Assembly (NCBI GenBank): GCA_003231035.1
Contig: QIHU01000027.1
Coordinates: 1 to 7,022, forward strand
Reading direction: 5' to 3'
From: Acidobacteriota bacterium
Lineage (GTDB): Bacteria > Acidobacteriota > Thermoanaerobaculia > Multivoradales > SZUA-115
Length of the DNA: 7,022 bases
This document shows, in pieces, positions 1 to 7,022 of the stretch. Numbering within the stretch: position 1 is the first letter of the stretch; each line of letters opens with the position of its first letter. The position numbers and the translations under genes are program-made. The notes beneath the pieces were generated by a model, which worked only from the letters and a program-made list of their open reading frames with translations, ran no database searches and was not told the origin of the DNA.

Positions 1-1
1 C

Positions 2-241
2 GAAGAGTACGTAGCTCCAGACGGTGCCACCGAGGAGCGGCTGGCGGTCATCTGGAGCGCTCTCTTGAAGGTCGATCGGATCGGCCGCAACGACGATTTC
101 TTCGCCCTCGGCGGTCACTCCTTGCTGGCCACCCAGTTGGTGTCTCGGGTTCGCGATGGCTTCGCAGTCGAACTGCCACTTTCCCGCCTCTTCGAGTTCC
201 CGACGGTGGCGGGACTCGGCGAGTGGATCGCCACTGTTGAG
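2..241 (+). other. Carrier (T/PCP) domain T0 of the upstream module
   Basis: This domain carries the aminoacyl or peptidyl group delivered by the upstream module, whose adenylation domain lies before the window. The window opens in the typical A-T linker (EEYVAP) and helix 1 follows (EERLAVIWSALLKVDRIG). The motif DDFFALGGHSLLATQL holds the phosphopantetheine-acceptor serine at 119-121 (residue 40). It ends with the usual LFEFPTVAGL helix. The Ala/Gly-rich linker at 242-307 leads to C1. The domain appears complete. It resembles T2 more closely (29 of 37 residues identical from LGGHS to VAGL by my count) than it resembles T1 (26 of 37). Confidence 0.95.
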
Positions 242-3200
242 TTGGCAACCGGGGCGGCGGGTGAAGGGGTGGCGGGGCCGATCTCCGCGGCGCCGGTGGA
301 CGGCGACCTACCGCTCTCCTTCGCCCAGGAACGGCTCTATTTTTTGTACCAGCTTCTTCCTGGGGAACCTCTATTCAACGTTCCGACCGCGGTGCGCGTG
401 GATGGGCCGCTCCAGGTCCGCGTCTTGCGCGGTTGCCTGGCCGAGGCGGTCGAGCGTCACCAGATCTTGCGGACCACCTTTGGTGACAGGGCGGGAGTAC
501 CCTTTCAGCGCCCGCACGCCAAGATGGAAGTCGGGCTGCCGCTGGTCGACCTCACCGCTTTGCCCGGCGAAGTTCGCCGTGCCACGGTGCGCGCGCTAGT
601 CGCCCGCCACAGCGCGATCTCGTTCGACCTCGAACGGGGACCGGTGATCCAGGCCGCCTTGCTGCGCGAGGAGGCCAACCGCCACGCCGCCCTATTCAAC
701 CTCCACCACATCGCCACCGACGGTTGGTCCAACGGCATCTTGGTGAGTGAACTCGGCGCCCTCTACAGCGGCCGCCATCGCGGCCATGAGGTGGAACTGC
801 CGCCTCTGCCAATCCAGTACGGAGATTTCGCCTTCTGGCAGCGTAGATTCTTCAGCGACGAGCGATTGGCCGCGGAGTTGGACTACTGGAAGGGTCGGCT
901 GGACGGTATGCCCACCACCCTCGAGTTGCCCCTCGACCGGCCGCGTGGCTCGGTGGCGACTTACGCTGGAGCGACTGTGGTGGGGGAGTTGTCGCCGGCC
1001 CTGTCGGCGTCCCTCAAAGAGTTGGCGCAAGATCATGGCGCCACCCTCTTCATGGTGCTGATGGCCACCTGGCAGCTTCTTCTCCAGCGCTACGCCGGGC
1101 AAGACAGCTTCGGGATCGGCGCTCCGCTCGCCGGACGCAGCCGGACCGAGGTCGAGCCGCTGGTCGGATTCTTCATCAACACGCTGGTCTTGCGGGCCGA
1201 TCTCTTCGCCGAAGAGAGTTTCGCTTCTCTCCTCGACCGGGTGCGCGCTGGCGTCGTCGAGGACTATGCCCATCAAGACTTGCCCTTCGAACGTTTGGTC
1301 GAAGCGCTGGCCCCGGAGCGCGATTTGCGCAGCTCGCCGCTCTACCAGGTGGTCTTCGCGTTGCAAAATGCTGGCGAGCAGGGTAGGTCGGCGGGCACGG
1401 TGGCGGGCACGGCGGCGCCCGTCGCGGAGACGGCGGCTGACGAGGTTACTTTCGCCGGTTTGGAGTCCGACGGTCTGGTGATGCGCTATGACTTGGGTTT
1501 GCAAGTCAGCGAAGGCGACGACCGCATTCGAGGATTTCTCAGCTACAAGAGCGCTCTCTTCGACCGGACCTCGGCGCGGCGGATGGTCTCTCACTGGGTG
1601 ACGCTCGTGGAGCAAGTGGCCTCGGAGCCGGAGCGTTCCCTTGGCGAGTTGTCATTGCTGGCCGCCAGCGAACGCCACCAACTGCTGGTCGAGTGGAACG
1701 CCCAGCCACGGCGCGCTTCAGCCGCCCCCCTCCTGCACCGATTGATCGAAGAACAAGCAGCGGCGACACCGGAGCGTGTGGTAGCGGTCTTCGAAGGGAA
1801 CCATCTGACGTTCGGGGCTCTTTGGAAACGTTCCACGGCGGTGGCTGTGCGCCTGCGGGAACTCGGGGTCGATGTCGATGACGCGGTGGGCATCGCGATG
1901 GAGCGTTCGTTGGATCTGGTGGCAACCCTGGTGGGGATACTGCGCTCGGGCGCCGCCTATTTGCCGATCGATCCTTCTCTGCCCGTCCAACGTGTGGCTA
2001 CCATGTTGGAGAGCGGGCAGGCGGGCCAGAATCTGCGGCTAGTGGTTAGCGAGAAGGCGGTTGTAGACCGTTTGCCGGAGCTACGGACGATCGCCGGACA
2101 TCTGCTGGATTTCGCGCACACGCAGGGCGAGGCAAGCGGGGATTCGGTCGGCGAGCTACCCACTTTCGAGATGAGTCCAGACAACGCCGCCTACGTGATG
2201 TTTACTTCAGGCTCGACCGGTCTCCCCAAGGGTGTGGTGATTCCACACCGCGCCATCGCCAATCGAATGGACTACGCTCGGTCTGCGGATGTTAGCGCCG
2301 ATGAAGTGGTCTTGTACAAGACGACAATCGCCTTCGATGTCTCGGTCCTCGAACTCTTCGTACCCCTGGTGTCTGGCATTCGCCTGGTGATCGCGCGCCA
2401 GGGCGGGGAGAAGGAGCTACCGTACCTGTTGCGCACGGTGGCTCGCGAGAGAGTGAGCTTCATATCCTTCCCACCCTCGGTGCATACCCTGCTCCTCGAA
2501 CAACCCGAGTTGGACGATTGCACGGCGGTGCGCAAGGTCTTCACCGCTGGCGAGGCGCTGCCGCCTGACTTGCCGGAGCGCTACTTCGATCGCCTCGACA
2601 CCGCCTTCGTCAATCGCTATGGCCCCACCGAGGCGACGATCGGTATGCTCTCTTGGACCTGCCGACCGGACGATGAGAAGCGCTCGGTGGTACCCATTGG
2701 GCGTCCGATCGCCGAGGCGCAGGTCTTGCTGCTCGACTCGACGCTAGTTCCGGTGCCGGTCGGTGTGGCTGGGGAGTTGACCGTGGGCGGGATTGCCCTA
2801 GCCCGGGGCTACGCCGGCTCGCCCGCGCGTACCGCTTCGGTCTTTGTTCCGCACCCTTCGCCGACCACCCCCGGCGAGCGCTTGTACCGCACTGGCGATC
2901 TTGCTCGCTGGCGCGCGGACGGCGCCGCGGAGTTTCTCGGCCGCATTGACCGTCAAGTTAAAGTACGCGGATTCCGGGTGGAACTCGGAGAGGTCGAAAC
3001 GAAGCTGTCGCGCCTGCCCGAGATCTCGCAAGTGGCGGTGGTCGACCGCAAGGACTCCAGCGGGATCGTCCGCTTGGTGGCCTACTGCGTGACGGCCGAC
3101 GGCCGGGAGGTGGAGCCGGCGCGGCTGCGTGAAAGGCTGGCCGAGAGCTTGCCGGAGTACATGTTGCCGAGCGGCTTTGTCTTCCTCGCCGAACTGCCTC

Positions 3201-6200
3201 GAATGACCTCGGGCAAGGTGGACCGCAAGGCTCTACCGGAGGCTGACTTCGGCCTCTCCAGCGCTGAGTATGTGGCTCCTCGCACCCCCCTGGAGGGAAC
3301 CCTAGCCGCCATTTGGAGCGAGCTGCTGGATGTCGATCCGGTGAGTGTCGAAGCCAGCTTCTTCGACTTGGGCGGCCACTCCCTGCTGGCCACTCGGGTG
3401 GTCGCCAGGGTGCGTGAGCAGTGCGGGGTGGAGCTGCCGGTGCGCGCTCTGTTCGAGTCCCCGACGGTGGCCGGCTTGGCCCGCGTGGTGGGTAGCCTGA
3501 GCGGTCACGAGGAGTTGCCCGCGATCGAACCGATGGGCCGGGAGCGGGATGATCTGCCCCTTTCGTTCTCGCAGGAGCGGCTCTGGTTCCTCGACCGCCT
3601 GGAACCCGGAACCTCTATCTTGAACATGTCGACGCAGGTTCGCTTGCGCGGTGGCCTCGTCCCGCGGGCGCTGGCGGCGGCGATCGACGAGATGGCCGGT
3701 CGCCACGAGAGTCTGCGCACCCGCTTCGCCGAGGTCGACGGGCGGCCGGTGCAGGTCATCGAGCCGCGCGCGCGGCTGGCCACCCGCTGGGTCGATGTCG
3801 AGGGGCTGGCGCCCGCGTTGGGCGAGCGCGCCAGCGAGCGCATGGTGCGGTGGGTGGCGAACCGAGCCCATGACTTAAAGCGCGCCCCCCTGGCTCGGGT
3901 TCTGGTGGTGCGGCGAGCCGCCGACGATCACGTCTTCACCTTCGCGATCCACCACATCGTTTCGGACGGCTGGTCGATGGGCATTCTGGTGCGCGAGGTC
4001 GCCGCTTTATACGAAGCCTTCGTCGCTGACCGTCCGTCGCCCTTGGTTGCCTTGCCGGTGCAGTACGCCGACTACGCCGTGTGGCAACGCGAACGGATGG
4101 CCGGCGAGCTGGAGGAGCGCCAACTTGACTACTGGCGGCGGCAGTTGGGCGGAGAGTTACCGGTTCTCGATTTACCGTTCGACCGTCCCCGGCCGGCGAT
4201 CCAGACCTTCCGTGGCGAACACTGTTTCTGGCGCGCTTCCCAAGAGCAAGCGGAGGGACTGCGGCGACTCAATCGTCAGTGCAACGCCACCAGTTTTATG
4301 ACTCTCCTCGCCCTCTTCAAGGTGCTCTTGGCCCGGTTGAGCGGCCAGGGCGAGATCGTGGTCGGCTCACCCGTCGCCGGGCGCGATCGGGTGGAGACGG
4401 AGGGGTTGATCGGCTTCTTCCTCAACACCTTGGTGCTGCGCACCGCTCTCTCAGACGATCCGACCTTCGCGGAGTTGGTCGAACGGGTTCGCGAAACGGC
4501 GCTCGATGCTTACGCCAATCAAGAGGTCCCCTTCGAACGACTGCTCACCGTCCTGGCCCCGGAGCGAGACTTGTCGCGCACCCCGCTCTTCCAGGTCTTC
4601 TTCAACATGATCAACCTCCCGGGCAAGCCGATCGAGCTGCCCGGCTTGGTCATGGAGCCGGTCGATCAGCCGCTGGCCGAAGCGAAGTTCGACATCACTG
4701 TCTACGCGCAGGAGGTCGACTCGGGGATCGGGCTCAACTGGGTCTACAACGCGGATCTCTTCGATCGTCCTCGCATCGAAGAGATGTTGCGCCAGTTCAC
4801 AACCCTTCTCGACCTGGTCATCGCGTCGCCTGAACGGGCGATCAGCCGACTGACGCTGTTGACCCACGAAGCTAGAGCCGCGCTGCCCGACCCCTCCAAG
4901 GAGTTGGCCAGCGCCTGGCGAGGAAGCGTCCAAAGCCTCTTGCGGAGACAGGCTGAGCGGCGCCCCGAGGGCTGCGCCGTGATCGATCCCGACCTCACCT
5001 TGAGTTACCGGATGACCCATGCCCTGGTGACCCGGTTGGCCTCCCGGTTGCGCGCCCAGGGGGTCGGCCGCGGTGACCGAGTGGTGATTCACGCCCATCG
5101 CTCGACACCGCTGGTGATCGCCGTCTTCGCCGTGCTGGAGGCGGGAGCGGCTTTTGTGATCGTCGACCCCGCCTATCCGCCCCTGCGCCAGGCGGAGATC
5201 GTCGAACTGGCCGACCCGGCGGCCTGGATCGCGCTGGAAGCGGCGGGAGGGGCGCCGCCGGAGGTCACCGCGGCGCTGGCCGAGCTGTCGGCGACTTCCA
5301 CCCTCCGTTGTCGGTTGACCTTGCCACCATCCGCCGGCCTGGTGCCGCATCTGCGCGACCCCGCCTTCGCCACTGAGGACGAGCGTCCGCCCTTGAAAGT
5401 GACTCCGCAAGACACGGCCTACGTGGCCTTCACCTCCGGTTCGACCGGCCGACCTAAGGGCATTCTTGGTCGGCACGGCTCGCTGTCGCAGTTCATCCCC
5501 TTCCAGCAAGAAGAATTTGGCTTGGACGAACACGACCGCTATTCCATGCTCTCCGGCCTGGCCCACGATCCACTGCAACGCGATCTCTTCACCCCATTGA
5601 CCACCGGCGCCACCTTGGTCATTCCCGACCCGGAAGAAATCGCGGTGCGCGGGCGCATGGCCGAGTGGATGGCGCGAGAGCGCTTGAGCGTCGCCCACTT
5701 GACTCCGGCGATGAGCCAGCTGATCGCCGAGCCCGCCGCCGATGGCTCTTTGGCCACGGTCGACAGCTTGCGCTGGACCTTCCTGGTCGGCGAAGCGCTG
5801 ACCCACCGCGATGTGATTCGTCTGCAAACGATGGCGCCTCAAGTTCGCTGCATCAATCTATTCGGTGCCACCGAGACCCAGCGGGCGGTCAGTTTTCATC
5901 GGGTGACGCTGGAAGAGGAGGGCGCGGGCAAAGAGATCCTGCCCTTGGGGCGCGGCATGGATGGCGCCCAGTTGCTCGTCCTGGATGCCCGCGACAGCCT
6001 GGCTGGAATCGGCGAGGTGGGGGAGATTTGCACCCGCAGCCCGCACCTCGCCTTGGGATACCTCGGCGATCCACGCTTAACCGCCGCGCGCTTTGCACCC
6101 GATCCGATGGGGGGCACGCCGGGGGCGCGGATCTACCGGACGGGCGACTTGGGACGCTTCTTACCCAACGGCGACGTGAGCTATCTCGGGCGGGCTGACG

Positions 6201-7022
6201 GTCAAGTCAAGATTCGGGGTTTCCGCATCGAGCTCGGCGAAATCGAGTCCTTGTTGGGAGCCCATCCGCGGGTTCGCGACGCGGTGGTTAGCGCCCCCGT
6301 GGATGAGGTCAGCGGCGAGCGCTGGCTGGTCGCCCATTACACCCTCGATGGCTCAGCGCAGGCCGCGGGACTCAGCAACGATGAGCTGCGGGGCTTCCTC
6401 GCCAAGCGGTTGCCGCGCAATCTGATCCCCACTTCGTTCATGCAACTCGACGCCCTGCCCTTGACCGCCAACGGCAAGATCGACCGCGCCGCTTTGCCCC
6501 TGGTGGAGGGAGTCGGGGATGGCGCGGAGCAAGTCGCCGCCCGCAACTCGGTGGAACAACGGCTGGTGGAGGTTTGGAAGGAGGTCTTGGCCGTTGAGCA
6601 ACTCGGTATCTTCGACAACTTCTTCGACCTCGGCGGCCACTCGCTGCTCGCCACCCAGCTACTCTCGCGTATTCGGGATCGCTTCGCGGTGGAGGTGCCG
6701 CTAGCGCAGCTCTTCCGATCGCCGACGGTGGCGGGGCTGGCTCTCCAGGTTGCCGCGCTGCATCGAGAGGGTAGGGGGCTGTCGGCGCCGCCGTTGCGCC
6801 CCCGCGGGGCGCGGGAAGGCTCGCCGCCGCTTTCCTTCGCTCAGGAGCGCTTGTGGTTTGTCGACAAGATCGAAGGGGGTTCGAGTCACTACAACATTCC
6901 GAGCTTGCTGCGGCTAGAGGGCACCCTCGACCTCCCGGCCCTGGTCACTAGCTTGAACGCAATTGTCGCTCGTCACGAGGTGCTGCGCACTTCGATCGTG
7001 GCGCGGGGCGGGGTGCCGGAGC
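2..7022 (+). CDS. Non-ribosomal peptide synthetase, internal fragment (T-C-A-T-C-A-T-C)
   Basis: This is a modular megasynthase that activates amino acids as adenylates, loads them on phosphopantetheine arms and joins them into a peptide in the cytoplasm. One frame is open from base 2 to 7021 (2340 codons) with no stop, and both ends are cut by the window. In order it encodes a carrier domain (residues 1-80), condensation (103-550), adenylation (577-1080), carrier (1090-1166), condensation (1185-1620), adenylation (1642-2166), carrier (2179-2253) and the start of a condensation domain (2275 onward). All carrier serines, both HHxxxDG motifs and both A10 lysines are present, so the modules look functional. 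No epimerase, thioesterase or reductase domain is seen. The NRPS identification is certain from the motifs. The product is unknown, and I do not recognise the cluster. The second adenylation domain is of an unusual LYS2-like type. Confidence 0.98.
308..1652 (+). other. Condensation domain C1, LCL type
   Basis: This domain forms the peptide bond between the chain on T0 (donor) and the amino acid on T1 (acceptor). Core motifs are seen in order. C1 is LPLSFAQERLYFL (from 308), C2 is RHQILRTTF, and C3 is HHIATDGWS at 704-730, where the second His (707-709) is the catalytic residue and the Asp (719-721) is structural. C4 is YGDFAFWQ, C5 is GFFINTLVLR (1166-1195), C6 is HQDLPFERLVE and C7 is RDLRSSPLYQV. 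The SxAQxRL and DGWS signatures are those of LCL domains, which accept a donor ending in an L residue. This fits the absence of an epimerase before it. After C7 there is an Ala/Gly/Thr-rich stretch (about 1370-1440) before the final beta strand that is longer than in C2. The subtype call is from motifs only. Confidence 0.93.
1391..1411 (+). repeat. Short direct repeat in a low-complexity coding stretch of C1
   Basis: The 9-base unit gcgggcacg occurs at 1391-1399 and again at 1403-1411, in the same reading frame, so it encodes Ala-Gly-Thr twice. It lies in a loop rich in Ala, Gly and Thr (about 1370-1440) just after the C7 motif of C1. It looks like local slippage or expansion in a tolerant surface loop and not a mobile or regulatory repeat. 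Confidence 0.6.
1730..3241 (+). other. Adenylation domain A1, unassigned substrate
   Basis: This domain selects an amino acid, activates it with ATP and loads it on T1. Motifs in order are: LRSGAAYLPIDP (A2), the P-loop FTSGSTGLPKG at 2201-2233 (A3), FDVS (A4), NRYGPTEAT (A5), GELTVGGIALARGY (A6), YRTGDL at 2885-2902 (A7), GRIDRQVKVRGFRVELGEVE (A8), LPEYMLPS (A9) and SGKVDRKALP (A10). The A10 lysine is at 3215-3217. Aligned by hand to GrsA, the pocket residues are D235 (2336), V236 (2339), L239 (2348), S278 (2465), F299 (2540), A301 (2546), R322 (2615), I330 (2639), G331 (2642) and K517, giving DVLSFARIGK. D235 is kept, so an alpha-amino acid is expected. I do not recognise this code. The pocket has no acidic residue beyond D235 and has an unusual Arg at 322, so a basic side chain seems unlikely (inference). 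There is no inserted methyltransferase. Confidence 0.93.
3269..3499 (+). other. Carrier (T/PCP) domain T1
   Basis: This domain holds the amino acid activated by A1 and, after condensation, the extended chain. It starts with the linker YVAPRTPLEGTLAAIW and contains FFDLGGHSLLATRV with the phosphopantetheine-acceptor serine at 3380-3382 (residue 1127). It closes with LFESPTVAGLARVV. The GGHS form, not GGDS, is typical of a carrier followed by an LCL condensation domain and not by an epimerase. C2 follows directly after a linker at 3500-3553 that contains several acidic residues. Confidence 0.95.
3554..4861 (+). other. Condensation domain C2, LCL type
   Basis: This domain joins the chain on T1 to the amino acid on T2, which is predicted to be 2-aminoadipate. 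Motifs are LPLSFSQERLWFL (from 3554), GRHESLRTRF, HHIVSDGWS at 3950-3976 with the catalytic second His at 3953-3955, YADYAVWQRE, GFFLNTLVLR at 4412-4441, NQEVPFERLL and RDLSRTPLFQVFF. All are in LCL form, so the donor chain should end in an L residue. The length is usual for the family. The segment after C7 is compact and lacks the Ala/Gly-rich insertion seen in C1. A linker at 4862-4924 joins it to the unusual A2 domain. Confidence 0.93.
4925..6499 (+). other. Adenylation domain A2, LYS2-like, predicted L-2-aminoadipate
   Basis: This domain activates an amino acid and loads it on T2. Standard motifs are present: LEAGAAFVIVDP (A2), FTSGSTGRPKG at 5429-5461 (A3), YRTGDL at 6134-6151 (A7), GQVKIRGFRIELGE (A8) and NGKIDRAALP (A10, lysine at 6476-6478). 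The substrate-binding half is not of the usual NRPS kind: FDxS is replaced by LSGLAHDPLQRDLFTPL (5552 onward), followed by HLTPAMSQL and NLFGATETQRAVSF. These match the fungal LYS2 adenylation domain as I remember it. Pocket residues by alignment to GrsA are D235 (5567), P236 (5570), R239 (5579), H278 (5696), F299 (5780), V301 (5786), L322 (5858), R330 (5882), A331 (5885) and K517, giving DPRHFVLRAK against LYS2 DPRHFVMRAK. Two arginines in the pocket fit a side-chain carboxylate. The substrate is inferred; a related acidic amino acid remains possible. Confidence 0.88.
6536..6760 (+). other. Carrier (T/PCP) domain T2
   Basis: This domain receives the residue activated by the LYS2-like A2 domain. 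It starts with ARNSVEQRLVEVWKEVL and contains FFDLGGHSLLATQL with the phosphopantetheine-acceptor serine at 6641-6643 (residue 2214). It ends with LFRSPTVAGLALQV. It looks like an ordinary NRPS carrier and resembles T0. It is followed by a condensation domain and not by the thioester reductase that follows the carrier in LYS2. So the loaded residue should be passed on as part of a peptide and not released as a semialdehyde. Confidence 0.95.
6824..7022 (+). other. Condensation domain C3, N-terminal part only
   Basis: This is the start of the next elongation module, cut by the window end. Visible motifs are PPLSFAQERLWFV (from 6824), the YNIP strand (6887-6898) and the C2 motif ARHEVLRTS. The SFAQERLWF form is LCL-like and argues against an epimerase, a terminal cyclising domain or a heterocyclase at this point. 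The HHxxxDG motif lies beyond the window, so activity and subtype cannot be confirmed. A basic, Pro/Arg-rich linker (6761-6823) separates it from T2. Its donor site would have to accept a chain ending in the A2 residue. Confidence 0.88.

Noticed and set aside
156..599. A 147-codon plus-strand open frame near the start of the window.
   Set aside because: The NRPS frame starting at base 2 runs through it with clear T0 and C1 motifs; this frame gives an Arg/Ser-rich translation with no domain.
692..1615. A 307-codon open frame on the minus strand, opposite C1.
   Set aside because: It is antisense to the conserved C1 motifs, its composition is Arg/Glu/His-rich without a recognisable fold, and it has no domain signature. 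It is a shadow of the true frame.
1653..1729. Possible gene break or inter-protein docking region between C1 and A1.
   Set aside because: The frame continues without a stop and the sequence (LSLLAASERHQLLVEWN) is the standard C-A linker found in single-chain NRPS modules.
3302..3871. A 189-codon open frame on the minus strand, opposite T1 and the start of C2.
   Set aside because: Same reasoning: it is antisense to intact carrier and condensation motifs and its protein has no recognisable features.
4279..4833. A 184-codon plus-strand open frame in another frame within C2.
   Set aside because: It overlaps the in-frame C5 to C7 motifs of C2 and encodes a low-complexity Arg/Gly/Ser-rich protein. 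It is a frame-shifted shadow.
4451..5842. A 463-codon open frame on the minus strand, opposite C2 and A2.
   Set aside because: It lies opposite conserved NRPS coding sequence with every core motif intact, its translation is rich in Arg, Gly and Gln with no recognisable domain, and long antisense open frames are expected from GC-rich codon bias.
3269..6760. DNA similarity between the carrier domains (T0, T1, T2) as a sign of recent module duplication.
   Set aside because: The shared stretches are the family-wide GGHSLLAT and PTVAGL motifs. Codon choice differs between copies and T1 is clearly diverged, so no recent duplication is supported.

Overview
The window lies entirely inside one very large gene for a non-ribosomal peptide synthetase (NRPS). 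A single plus-strand frame (codons starting at position 2) is open for all 2340 codons from base 2 to base 7021. Both the true start and the true stop are outside the window. I translated the whole frame and found no in-frame stop, frameshift or intergenic gap, so the window holds no promoter, ribosome binding site, terminator, RNA gene or mobile element that I can support.

The domain order is T0 | C1-A1-T1 | C2-A2-T2 | C3 (partial): the carrier domain of an upstream module, two complete elongation modules, and the first fifth or less of the next condensation domain. All three carrier domains have an intact GGHS phosphopantetheine serine. Both complete condensation domains have HHxxxDGWS motifs of the LCL type. 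There is no epimerase, methyltransferase, reductase or thioesterase domain, so within the window the growing peptide should be extended with L-configured residues and passed on.

The main point of interest is the second adenylation domain (about 4925-6499). It lacks the usual FDxS motif. Instead it has an AHDPLQRD segment, HLTPAM, and FGATETQRA, the hallmarks of the adenylation domain of fungal LYS2 (L-2-aminoadipate reductase). Its ten-residue binding-pocket code reads D-P-R-H-F-V-L-R-A-K. From memory the LYS2 code is DPRHFVMRAK, so nine of ten positions agree. In LYS2 that domain feeds a terminal reductase. Here it sits between ordinary condensation and carrier domains, which suggests that 2-aminoadipate (or a close acidic analogue) is built into the middle of a peptide. 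The first adenylation domain (about 1730-3241) is canonical in layout, but its code D-V-L-S-F-A-R-I-G-K matches no specificity I know.

Organism: a GC-rich bacterium. TTG leucine codons are common and six TTA leucine codons are in frame (3875, 4007, 4157, 4172, 6077, 6161), so Streptomyces is unlikely. NRPS-rich groups such as Myxococcota, Acidobacteriota or Pseudomonadota would fit, but I cannot name the organism from this window.
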